A stretch of DNA of 8,175 nt from Bdellovibrio sp. ZAP7 (GCA_943324165.2 CALPKO020000043.1:1-8175), one strand, 5' to 3'; shown: positions 1-6,801, numbered from the stretch's first letter. Made by a program: numbers and translations. Notes: generated from the sequence alone by a model not told the origin.

Positions 1-729
1 GATAGGACAAGTGCAGATTTTAAATTTCCGTTTTACATTAAATTTTTAAAACAAAGAATGTATCCAAAAGCAGCAGGTTTTATTGCGCAAACCCAAAGAG
101 CTTTTGATGCAAAGTCAAGTCAGTTCGGCCCAGAATTTCGTCAAGTTGTTATCCCCAATGCTATCAGGAATATCGAAAAGTTGAATTTTGAGCACGAGAA
201 AATTATATTATATGCAGGCAGATTCTCATGGGAAAAAAATCCTAAAGCTTTAATCAGTGCTTTCGCTAAAATTGAAAACAAAGATGGTTGGAAATTAGTG
301 ATGGCTGGTGACGGACCACAGTGGAATGAAATGAAGCAAAATGCCAAAACATTCGGAATTGAAAATGACGTTTTTTTTTTAGGTGCTGTCCCACAACTAG
401 ACGAGTGGCTCAATAAAGCATCTATTTTTGTATTGCCATCTGTTTTAGAAGGTTTTCCAAATGCTTTAGCTGAAGCTATGATGGCAGGGATAGCGGTTGT
501 TTGTTTTGATAGTATTGCTTATGAATCTTTAATTAATCCGGGCGAAGACGGGGAAGTTATTCCATTTGAAAACATTAATTTATTAACTGATAAAATGCAA
601 GAATTAATACTTGATAAAAATGCAAGAATTCAGCTGGGAATGAAAGCAAGGAATAAAGCAACTAATTGGACAGTGCAAAATGTAATAAATCAATATATTA
701 ATTTTTTAGAGTTAAGAAATGACATATAA
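1..729 (+). CDS. Glycosyltransferase family 4, 5'-truncated by window edge
   Basis: Retaining GT-B glycosyltransferase (GT4, Glycos_transf_1 domain) that would add a sugar from a nucleotide donor to the lipid-linked repeat unit at the inner face of the cytoplasmic membrane. The reading frame is open from base 1, so the ATG at 58 is internal and 242 residues are visible. About 110-150 N-terminal residues (the acceptor-binding lobe) are missing, judging from the usual length near 360. Seen in the visible part: the AGRFSWEKNP segment that opens the donor-binding lobe, MAGDGPQW, and LPSVLEGFPNALAEAMMAG, which carries the intact EX7E motif. The last 11 nt overlap the next gene. A run of ten T at 371-380 lies in codons for VFFL. 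The sugar specificity cannot be read from the sequence. The family call is secure. Confidence 0.93.
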   Translation, partial: DRTSADFKFPFYIKFLKQRMYPKAAGFIAQTQRAFDAKSSQFGPEFRQVVIPNAIRNIEKLNFEHEKIILYAGRFSWEKNPKALISAFAKIENKDGWKLVMAGDGPQWNEMKQNAKTFGIENDVFFLGAVPQLDEWLNKASIFVLPSVLEGFPNALAEAMMAGIAVVCFDSIAYESLINPGEDGEVIPFENINLLTDKMQELILDKNARIQLGMKARNKATNWTVQNVINQYINFLELRNDI

Positions 730-1648
730 AATATACTTCAGTTTGCCGAACCTTAGGTATCCAATTCTATTTCATAAAGGTATCAATCGAGTTTATTTAT
801 TGTTTTTCAAACGTTTTTTTAGCAAATATCTTGAAAATGAAAACAATAATTTTCGGAAATTAGGAATTCATGGAGTTAATACTAAACAAAGAGACTTTGT
901 TGTAGATGTTAGTTTAACCTCTTTTCCGGCTCGAATTGCAGAAATAAGTCATACAATAGAGACTATATTTTCTCAAACTGTAAAAGCAGATAGTATTACA
1001 CTTTGGTTATCTTTAAAACAATTTCCAAATCAAGAGATTCCACACTCTCTTCAACTTCAAAAGAATCGTGGTTTAAACATAGAATTTGTTGAAGATGATC
1101 TTAGATCTCATAAAAAGTACTTTTATGCATTTAAAAAACAAAAAAACAATTTAGTTGTAACATTTGATGATGATGTATTTTATCCTAAAAACACTATTGA
1201 ATCTTTGATAATTGCTCATAAAAAACATCCTCAAGATATAATTTGTAATAGAGGTCACAAAATAAATTTTAATAAAGAAATTGCGCTCGATTATAAGAAT
1301 TGGAGTCATAATTATTTTAGTAAAAAACCTTCTAATTTAGCTGTTCCTACTGGCGTAGGAGGGGTTTTGTATCCACCATTTTCTTATCATCAAGATATTT
1401 TTGACATAGAAACTTTCAAAAGTATTTGCTTTTATGCGGACGATTTATGGCTTAAGATTCACACACTCAGAAAAGGAACTAAAGTGATGTGTTTAAGGAC
1501 GTATTCTAGAGATTTTATCAACGTAGGGAAAAGTCAAAATTTTAAGTTAGTTCAACACAATGCACTTGAAGGCGGTAATGATGTGCAATTTCAAAATTTG
1601 TTAAATCACTATCAACTTTCTGCAAAAGATTTTCAAGATGAAATCTAA
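719..1648 (+). CDS. GT-A-type glycosyltransferase (GT2-like)
   Basis: A 309-residue protein, probably a nucleotide-sugar-dependent glycosyltransferase with a GT-A fold. After about 60 poorly conserved residues, the core begins with VVDVSLTSFPARI (61-73), the first strand and helix of many GT2-like domains. A metal and donor-binding DDD motif follows at 150-152 (VTFDDDVFYP), then a glycine-rich PTGVGGVLYPP loop (210-220), an acidic FYADDLW segment (238-244) that could hold the catalytic base, and a conserved-looking GGNDVQFQNLL near the C-terminus. No membrane helix is evident. The start overlaps the previous gene by 11 nt and the end overlaps the next gene by 11 nt, so the three genes are probably translationally coupled. 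It differs from textbook GT2 enzymes in lacking a clear QxxRW motif. The fold is supported by motifs; donor, acceptor and linkage are unknown. Confidence 0.8.
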   Translation: MTYKIYFSLPNLRYPILFHKGINRVYLLFFKRFFSKYLENENNNFRKLGIHGVNTKQRDFVVDVSLTSFPARIAEISHTIETIFSQTVKADSITLWLSLKQFPNQEIPHSLQLQKNRGLNIEFVEDDLRSHKKYFYAFKKQKNNLVVTFDDDVFYPKNTIESLIIAHKKHPQDIICNRGHKINFNKEIALDYKNWSHNYFSKKPSNLAVPTGVGGVLYPPFSYHQDIFDIETFKSICFYADDLWLKIHTLRKGTKVMCLRTYSRDFINVGKSQNFKLVQHNALEGGNDVQFQNLLNHYQLSAKDFQDEI

Positions 1649-2783
1649 AAAACTCATTATCGGCATAACGGCGGAGGGTTCTGTTAATCTCCTTTTAGGG
1701 CAATTGGCTTTTTACAAGTCACAAGGCTATGAAACATTTTTATTAGCACCTTACAGTGAAAGATCAGCTGCATTTTGCAAGAATGAAGGTTGTGAGCACT
1801 TAATAATCGATATTGAAAGAGAAATATCTCCTTTAAAGGATTTGAAAACGCTACTCAAAATTTATACAATTTTTAAAAAAATCAAACCAGATATTATCAA
1901 CCTCGGAACGCCTAAAGTTTCTCTTTTAGGAATGCTAGCCGCTTTCGCAGTGCGGGTTCCCAAACGCATTTATACTTGTCGTGGATTCAGATTTGAACAT
2001 GAAAAGGGCAATAAAAGAAAAGTGCTAATTGCCATGGAGAAAATAACATCTTATTTTGCTCATAAAGTCATATGTATAAGTAATTCAGTAGAAGACTTAG
2101 GTATTAAACACCAAATATTCAAAAAAAATAAATCTATTGTTATAAATAAGGGAAGCAGTAACGGAGTAAACTTATCACTGTTTAATCCTAATGATTTAAA
2201 TTTTCAAAATGTTAAAAATGAACTGCAACAAAAATATAATTTAGAAAACAAGTTGGTTTTTGGGTTTTTAGGACGTATTGTTGATAGAAAAGGAATTAAT
2301 GAACTATATGAGGTTTTCTCTGAAATGTACTCAGTGAATGAAAACTATAGAATGTTTTTGGTAGGTCCATTTGAAATAAGTCAGATTGACGATAAGTCAT
2401 TAATAGAGAAAATAGACAATCATCCTGGAATTATAAATTATGGTCGTGTAAAACAAGAAGATGTTCCAGGGTTTATTTTAACTATGGATATATTTGTTTT
2501 GCCAGCATGGTGGGAAGGATTTGGGAATGTTTTGGTTCAAGCTGCTGCGATGGGAATTCCAGTAATTTCTACAACTGGAACTGGCACAATCGATGCGGTT
2601 TCTGATGGTTTTAATGGGATTTTGATTCCTGTAAAAGATAAAATAAAGTTGAAGGAAGCAATGTCAAAACTTGCTGAAGACGAAAGATTGAGACAGCAAT
2701 TTGGTAAAAACGGCTTGGTTTGGGCGAAAAATTTCGATAGAGAAATAATTTGGCAACAATTGGAGAAAATTTATCAATCTTAG
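1638..2783 (+). CDS. Glycosyltransferase family 4 (CapM/PglA-like)
   Basis: Complete 381-residue GT-B enzyme. The N-terminal lobe has KPDIINLGTPKVSLLGMLAA (83-102) and RIYTCRGFRFE (110-120), signatures I associate with CapM, PglA and related enzymes that add an N-acetylated hexosamine-type sugar early in repeat-unit assembly. The donor-binding lobe starts at FGFLGRIVDRKG (208-219). The motif region is PAWWEGFGNVLVQAAAMG (289-306), where the second Glu of the usual EX7E motif is Gln (E293, Q301). I recall the same substitution in other Bacteroidota GT4 proteins, so it need not mean loss of activity. A TTGTGTIDAVSDGFNGILI segment that normally contacts the donor nucleotide follows. It is the last gene of the glycosyltransferase unit and is followed by a 203-nt gap with a possible terminator. 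Substrate not determinable. Confidence 0.92.
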   Translation: MKSKKLIIGITAEGSVNLLLGQLAFYKSQGYETFLLAPYSERSAAFCKNEGCEHLIIDIEREISPLKDLKTLLKIYTIFKKIKPDIINLGTPKVSLLGMLAAFAVRVPKRIYTCRGFRFEHEKGNKRKVLIAMEKITSYFAHKVICISNSVEDLGIKHQIFKKNKSIVINKGSSNGVNLSLFNPNDLNFQNVKNELQQKYNLENKLVFGFLGRIVDRKGINELYEVFSEMYSVNENYRMFLVGPFEISQIDDKSLIEKIDNHPGIINYGRVKQEDVPGFILTMDIFVLPAWWEGFGNVLVQAAAMGIPVISTTGTGTIDAVSDGFNGILIPVKDKIKLKEAMSKLAEDERLRQQFGKNGLVWAKNFDREIIWQQLEKIYQS

Positions 2784-2793
2784 TTCCATTTGT

Positions 2794-2825
2794 AAGTCTT
2801 TAATAATCCTAGATTTTAAAGATTT
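2794..2825 (+). terminator. Possible intrinsic terminator after glycosyltransferase unit
   Basis: A hairpin sits 10 nt after the stop codon of the third glycosyltransferase gene. Bases 2794-2803 pair with 2816-2825 (10 bp with one G-U). After one bulged T at 2804, bases 2805-2808 pair with 2812-2815, closing a CTA loop. The stem is almost all A-T, and the following bases are T-rich but interrupted by C and A rather than a clean U tract. It may therefore be a weak terminator or a transcript 3'-end stabiliser. Position supports the idea; strength is uncertain. Confidence 0.4.
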
Positions 2826-2850
2826 CTTATCTATAAATTATATTTACCTA

Positions 2851-2864
2851 TTTGATAAATCAAA
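2851..2864. repeat. 14-bp palindrome in intergenic gap
   Basis: TTTGAT-AA-ATCAAA, a perfect 6-bp inverted repeat with a 2-bp spacer, about 77 bp upstream of the proposed promoter -33 element. It could be a regulator half-site pair. Such short AT-rich palindromes also arise by chance in DNA of this composition, and no regulator gene is in view. Confidence 0.25.
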
Positions 2865-2940
2865 AATAACAAAGTAACTCTTGTTAAAACTATCAAAAAA
2901 AAATAAAAATTAACGATGATTAAAATAAAATAGTGTTAAG

Positions 2941-2971
2941 TTTGAATTGAACAATTTAAAATGTAAATTTG
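2941..2971 (+). promoter_or_regulatory. Putative Bacteroidota-type promoter for acyl-assembly operon
   Basis: TTTG at 2941-2944, a 19-nt spacer, then TAAATTTG at 2964-2971 matches the Bacteroidota sigma-ABfr consensus (-33 TTTG/TTG and -7 TAnnTTTG) with ideal spacing. A-rich sequence, including nine A at 2895-2903, lies upstream and could act as an UP-like element. Transcription would begin around 2976-2980, leaving a leader of only about 10 nt before the ATG at 2987. A second TAnnTTTG at 2937-2944 (TAAGTTTG) overlaps the -33 box but lacks a TTG at the right distance, so it is the weaker candidate. The element lies in the only large gap, where a promoter would be expected. Confidence 0.6.
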
Positions 2972-2986
2972 AAATCCGAAAAAAGA

Positions 2987-3217
2987 ATGAATATGCAAAA
3001 TAAATTTTTACAATTATTTAAAGAAACTTTAGATATTGAAGATAGAGAAATTAATATCTCTGATGAGTTTAGAAGTTATGATGAATGGGATTCCATCGGA
3101 AATCTTTCAATAATAGCTATGATTGATGACGAATATGATGTAGTAATTGAAAATAATGATTTTAAAAGCATTAAAACCATTCAAGGTTTGTGGGATGAAA
3201 TTCAGAAAAGAAAATAA
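2987..3217 (+). CDS. Acyl carrier protein 1
   Basis: A 76-residue acidic carrier protein. Its phosphopantetheine attachment site is S36 in the DEWDSIGNLSII segment (DSI in place of the common DSL), at the start of helix II. Acidic recognition residues follow (MIDDEYDVVIENND). It would carry the growing or finished acyl chain as a thioester in the cytoplasm after modification by a phosphopantetheinyl transferase encoded elsewhere. The frame also allows a TTG start at 2969, but that codon lies inside the proposed -7 element. The ATG at 2987 sits in a 12-nt sequence (AAAAGAATGAAT) identical to the one around the start of the second ACP gene, and it places the attachment serine at residue 36 in both proteins. 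A further in-frame ATG at 2993 is possible. It is the first gene of the operon, 8 nt before the SDR gene. Confidence 0.9.
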   Translation: MNMQNKFLQLFKETLDIEDREINISDEFRSYDEWDSIGNLSIIAMIDDEYDVVIENNDFKSIKTIQGLWDEIQKRK

Positions 3218-3225
3218 TAAAATTG

Positions 3226-3975
3226 ATGGAAAACCTATTTACCCTCAAGGGTAAAAAAATATTAGTTACTGGTGCTTCAAGCGGAATTGGTAAGTCCATC
3301 GCCGTAGAATCCTCTAGACAAGGAGCTCAGCTCGTAATTGTTGCGAGAAACGCAGAAAAATTAGATTTTACTAAAGAACTTTTAGACAAGAATAATGAAA
3401 ATCATTTCGTTTATAGTTGCGATTTAACATCGACAGCATCATTAGATTTATTAGTAGAATCCTTGGAGCCATTAGATGGTTTAGTATTAAATGCAGGTTC
3501 AGTAAAGTTAGCACCCATTTCATTTATCAACGACGAGATGGTAGATCAATTATTTGAGATAAATGTAAAAAGCAGTATCAGGTTAGTGCAACGATTAGTA
3601 AAAGCAAAAAAAATTAATAAAGGAGCATCTATCGTGTTTATTTCATCAATATCAACTCAAAAAACTACGTTGGGAAATACAGTTTATAATTCCACAAAAG
3701 GTGCTGTAAATTCATTAGTAAAATCTTTGGCTTACGAAATGGCAAACAAGCAAATTAGAGCAAATGCAATTCTGCCTGGCTTTATTCCAACAGAAATTTT
3801 AAAAGAAAATGCGATTTCGGAAGAAGATTTAACAAAACACCAAAAAAATTACCCCCTTGGAAGATTTGGAACGCCAGAAGATGTTGCTTACTTAGCAATT
3901 TATTTACTTTCTAATCAATCCAATTGGATGACAGGATCTTTGATTAATTTAGATGGAGGTTATTCCCTAAAGTAG
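3226..3975 (+). CDS. SDR-family 3-oxoacyl-ACP reductase 1 (FabG-like)
   Basis: A 249-residue classical short-chain dehydrogenase/reductase, expected to reduce the 3-keto group of an acyl-ACP to a 3-hydroxyl with NADPH. Seen: cofactor motif TGASSGIG (15-22), R41 after the second strand (favours NADPH), D66 in CDLT, NAG at 89-91 (preceded by Leu where NNAG is usual), catalytic N113, S141, Y154 and K158 (YNSTK), ILPGF (183-187) and a C-terminal MTGSLINLDGG. Length is normal for FabG. I chose the ATG at 3226, since the in-frame TTG just before it would only add one residue. It starts 8 nt after the ACP stop, and a 57-nt gap follows. FabG-like SDRs also act on sugars and alcohols, so the acyl-ACP substrate is inferred from the adjoining ACP gene. 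Confidence 0.9.
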   Translation: MENLFTLKGKKILVTGASSGIGKSIAVESSRQGAQLVIVARNAEKLDFTKELLDKNNENHFVYSCDLTSTASLDLLVESLEPLDGLVLNAGSVKLAPISFINDEMVDQLFEINVKSSIRLVQRLVKAKKINKGASIVFISSISTQKTTLGNTVYNSTKGAVNSLVKSLAYEMANKQIRANAILPGFIPTEILKENAISEEDLTKHQKNYPLGRFGTPEDVAYLAIYLLSNQSNWMTGSLINLDGGYSLK

Positions 3976-4032
3976 AATTAATCTTCAGTTAATAATTATC
4001 AACTAATCATTTATAATTTAAAAACAAATTTC

Positions 4033-4662
4033 ATGAATCTAGTAATTATCGGTGCCGGAGGATTAGCAAGAGAAATTTATGATTTAGCAATCATTTGCAA
4101 TGTTAATAATAGTGACTTCAAAATTAAAGGATTTCTAAGTGACGATCTTACAAATATAGAATCTTTAGGATATCCGAAAATATTATCTACGACACAAGAT
4201 TATCAAATAGAAGATGGAGATGTTTTTTTCTGTGCAATCGGCAATGTTTTTCAAAGGAAAAAAATTGTAGAACGAATATTGGATAAAGGTGGAAAATTCA
4301 TTAACTTGATACATCCTTCAGCTAATCTCTCTCCTAGTGTCAAATTAGGTATTGGCGTAGGCATAAAATCCTTTTGCGTAATTTCTAGTGATGTAAGCAT
4401 TGGAGATTTTTCTTTTTTACAAAGCTCTGTTATAATGGGACACGATGCCAAAATAGAATCGTATTGTCAAATAAATTCCTTTGTTTTTTTTGCTGGTTAT
4501 GCCAATGTGGGTCAATGTGTAACCATAAATGCTGGATCAAGATTGATTCAAAATGTAGTTATCGAAGACGATGCAGTAGTGGGAATGGGAAGTGTTGTAT
4601 TAAGTAAAGTTAAAAAAGGAACTACAGTGTTTGGCGTTCCTGCTAGAAGATTGAGCACTTAA
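4033..4662 (+). CDS. NeuD/PglD-like sugar N-acyltransferase
   Basis: A 209-residue protein of the left-handed beta-helix acyltransferase family (sialic acid O-acetyltransferase NeuD / UDP-amino-sugar N-acetyltransferase PglD). The N-terminal Rossmann-like domain starts VIIGAGGLAREIYDLA (4-19), the nucleotide-sugar-binding part. The hexapeptide-repeat helix begins around IHPSANLSPSVKLG (93-106). H137 in the MGHDAKI segment is the likely catalytic base, and the protein closes with VVGMGSVVLSKV and VFGVPARRL. Known relatives transfer acetyl from acetyl-CoA to an amino or hydroxyl group of an activated sugar. Here the gene lies between an ACP-SDR pair and two KASIII genes, so I infer that it may transfer a longer hydroxyacyl group, perhaps straight from ACP, to an amino sugar. 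The segment QINSFVFFAGYANVG (146-160) departs from the usual HIAPGA-type rung. Family call firm, donor inferred. Confidence 0.88.
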   Translation: MNLVIIGAGGLAREIYDLAIICNVNNSDFKIKGFLSDDLTNIESLGYPKILSTTQDYQIEDGDVFFCAIGNVFQRKKIVERILDKGGKFINLIHPSANLSPSVKLGIGVGIKSFCVISSDVSIGDFSFLQSSVIMGHDAKIESYCQINSFVFFAGYANVGQCVTINAGSRLIQNVVIEDDAVVGMGSVVLSKVKKGTTVFGVPARRLST

Positions 4663-4674
4663 AATCAATTAGTC

Positions 4675-5712
4675 ATGAGAAATTTTAATTATAATAGAGT
4701 TAAAATAGTTTCTATCGCAACTGTATTACCGGCTAATAATATTCAAGTTTATCCTCAAATAGATGTTGCTTTTGCTTTAGCGGAACAAACGACATCTGAT
4801 TTAGGATTTCTAGCTGCTCAAGAAATAATTAAAAAGCTCAATATTGATAAAAAAGAAATAGGAGCATTGGTGTTTTTATCTAAGACACCCGATTACAGAG
4901 GGCCCGCCACTGCAATGGTTTTGCAAAATAGACTTGGAATTCCTCAAAACTGCATTGCTTATGATTCACCAACGGGCAACGGGGGTTTTGAAAATGCACT
5001 TAACATCGGAGCAGCATTATTGAATTCGATAGAGCAAAATTATATGCTTTTAGTATTTGGAGATACTGTTTCTAAACAATTAAACGATCAAGATTTTTTA
5101 GATTTAAATTTTCAAGACGGTGCGACTGCTGTTTTACTAGAAAAAAATGACAATTCTTCCGATATAAAATTAGCTTTTTTAACAAAAAGTAAGCATTGGA
5201 AATCTTTTATGGTTCCCTCAGGTGGTTTTAGAGAGAGTCAAAGGTTTTTTCATGATTTATATTCAAAAAGAGTTGAACAAAAAATAGAGCATCTGCATAT
5301 TAATAATGGACTATTGGAAGAAGCACTGAAACCAGAATTCAAACAATTGCTCCAAAAAGTTAACGAATTTTCTAGCTTCCATACAGGTAAAAAAACATTA
5401 ATTTTAGTTAATTTATTGTTGTCAACCATTGAAGAACAATTTAAATTCGAACTAATTCAATCAGGTTTTGAAATCAATAGTATTTTTTTACAAAGTGAAA
5501 CAGGCCTACAGGCAATGTCAGCAACAACACCTTTAATGCTAGAAAACATTTTGAATAACCTTATTGAAAATGAAAATCACATTATTTCAATCTCATTGGG
5601 AGAGGGACTTTCAATAAATATTGCAAGTTTTTTAACACATGAATCTTTAGTACAAAAAACAATTTATTCCAATTCATTTTATGATGATGGTTTTGTAACC
5701 CACGAAATGTAA
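4675..5712 (+). CDS. KASIII-like protein lacking catalytic triad (probable non-catalytic partner)
   Basis: A 345-residue thiolase-fold protein, clearly a paralogue of the next gene. Both contain EQT-SDLG, an LVFxSxxPD(Y/F)R segment, a DRLG/NRLG segment and an FxD...A-LLEK segment. Aligned without gaps over the 65 residues up to the active site, the catalytic Cys of the neighbour (C119) is N102 here (SPTGNGGF). The His strand reads LILVNLLL, with Asn or Leu in place of His-Gln-Ala-Asn. The GNNSS motif is also lost (TGLQAMSATTP). An 18-residue stretch holding the KASIII TTGV..R region, near the CoA and ACP entrance, is deleted after residue 30. It therefore cannot be a working condensing enzyme by the normal mechanism. 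A heterodimer with the next protein, as in PqsB-PqsC of Pseudomonas, is the best explanation. The reading frame is full-length and undisturbed, which argues against simple decay. Confidence 0.85.
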   Translation: MRNFNYNRVKIVSIATVLPANNIQVYPQIDVAFALAEQTTSDLGFLAAQEIIKKLNIDKKEIGALVFLSKTPDYRGPATAMVLQNRLGIPQNCIAYDSPTGNGGFENALNIGAALLNSIEQNYMLLVFGDTVSKQLNDQDFLDLNFQDGATAVLLEKNDNSSDIKLAFLTKSKHWKSFMVPSGGFRESQRFFHDLYSKRVEQKIEHLHINNGLLEEALKPEFKQLLQKVNEFSSFHTGKKTLILVNLLLSTIEEQFKFELIQSGFEINSIFLQSETGLQAMSATTPLMLENILNNLIENENHIISISLGEGLSINIASFLTHESLVQKTIYSNSFYDDGFVTHEM

Positions 5713-5726
5713 ATACTTTTAGGATT

Positions 5727-6794
5727 ATGAAAAACACAATAAAAGGAATCAAAATATCAGGTGTTTCTGTTGCATTGCCGTCACAAAAAATCCCAGTCAC
5801 AAACTACATCGAAATTTTTGGAGAAGAAGTTATTCAAAAATTCGTAGAAACAACTGGCGTAAAAAGTGTTTGCCGATCCTTGCCAGAACAAACAGCTTCA
5901 GATCTGGGTTACGAAGCCGCAAAAAATCTATTTGAAAAGAAACAAATTAATAAAGCTGAGGTAGGAATTTTGGTTTTTATATCCCAAAAACCGGACTTTA
6001 GATCTCCCGCTTCCTCATTTATTATTCATGATAGACTTGGTCTTTCAGAAGATTGTCTCTGTTTGGACATTAATTTAGCTTGCTCGGGTTTTATTGTTGC
6101 ACTTCATACCATACATAATTTATTGCAAAGCTCTGACTCCAAAAAAGCTCTATTAATTACTGCCGATACTTCTCACAAAACACTATCTCCCTTTGATCGA
6201 ACAATGATAATGCTCTTTGGAGACAGTGGTTCTGCGCTTCTTTTAGAAAAGACAACCGAATTGTATGAAACACACTTCGCGATACGATCTGATGGCAGTC
6301 GATTTAAAAGTATAATCACACCTTCTGGTGCATATAGAAATAGGAATGCACCAAAGGAGAGAGTTGAATGGAGCGATGGAATTTTGAGATCTGATTATGA
6401 TACACACATGAAAGGAATGGATGTTTTTGGATTTTCAATTTCAGATGTGCCTGCGCTTTTTAAAGATTTTTTAACTGAACTTGATAAAACGCCAGACGAT
6501 TATGACTATTTTACCGTGCATCAAGCAAATCTTTACATATTGAAGCAAATTTCAAGAAAAATAAAAATTCCGATGGAGAAGATTCCAATTTCTTTGGATC
6601 GGTTTGGCAACAATAGCAGTAATTCTGTTCCAATGGTATTGGCGGATCATTTTTCAAATATACAACCTACTAAATTAAAGTTATTTATGTCAGGTTTTGG
6701 TGCAGGATTGTCTTGGGCTTGTGCAGATATTTCAATTGAAAGTGAAGCAATTTTACCTATTTTTTTTACAGATGATTTTAACGATTTAAATTAA
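5727..6794 (+). CDS. 3-oxoacyl-ACP synthase III (KASIII, FabH-like), catalytic
   Basis: A 355-residue condensing enzyme with the complete KASIII triad: C119 in NLACSGF, H265 in TVHQANL and N295 in GNNSSNSVP. The TTGV..CR segment (42-50), the LFGDSGSALLLEK segment (163-175) and C-terminal GFGAGLSWA (323-331) are also typical. It would condense an acyl-CoA or acyl-ACP starter with malonyl-ACP to give a 3-oxoacyl-ACP. A tail of about 20 residues rich in aromatic and acidic residues extends beyond the usual end, and the preceding paralogue has a similar tail. Housekeeping FabH enzymes are usually about 315-335 residues and sit beside fatty-acid genes, so this one is probably dedicated to the local pathway. 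It begins 14 nt after the inactive paralogue, a spacing that suits equal production of both subunits. Confidence 0.92.
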   Translation: MKNTIKGIKISGVSVALPSQKIPVTNYIEIFGEEVIQKFVETTGVKSVCRSLPEQTASDLGYEAAKNLFEKKQINKAEVGILVFISQKPDFRSPASSFIIHDRLGLSEDCLCLDINLACSGFIVALHTIHNLLQSSDSKKALLITADTSHKTLSPFDRTMIMLFGDSGSALLLEKTTELYETHFAIRSDGSRFKSIITPSGAYRNRNAPKERVEWSDGILRSDYDTHMKGMDVFGFSISDVPALFKDFLTELDKTPDDYDYFTVHQANLYILKQISRKIKIPMEKIPISLDRFGNNSSNSVPMVLADHFSNIQPTKLKLFMSGFGAGLSWACADISIESEAILPIFFTDDFNDLN

Positions 6795-6801
6795 TAAAAG
6801 A

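Noticed and set aside
141..413. Minus-strand frame of 90 codons
   Set aside because: It lies wholly antisense to the first glycosyltransferase, whose motifs are clear. Its translation shows no recognisable domain.
2937..2944. TAAGTTTG as the main -7 element
   Set aside because: It matches TAnnTTTG but has no TTG near 2912-2918. The copy at 2964-2971 has a correctly spaced TTTG.
3976..4032. Possible promoter or terminator in the 57-nt gap before the acyltransferase gene
   Set aside because: No TAnnTTTG element was found, and the only inverted repeat (ATTAA...TTAAT) has 5-bp A-T arms, which is too weak to call.
4251..4451. Minus-strand frame of 66 codons
   Set aside because: Antisense to the hexapeptide acyltransferase gene; no family features, and it is explained by codon composition.
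4675..5712. Reading the inactive KASIII gene as a pseudogene
   Set aside because: There is no frameshift or internal stop over 345 codons, and several structural motifs are kept next to the lost catalytic residues, which fits a retained non-catalytic role better than decay.
5582..5800. Minus-strand frame of 72 codons across the junction of the two KASIII genes
   Set aside because: It overlaps the ends of both well-supported genes, and its hydrophobic start is just the complement of AT-rich codons.
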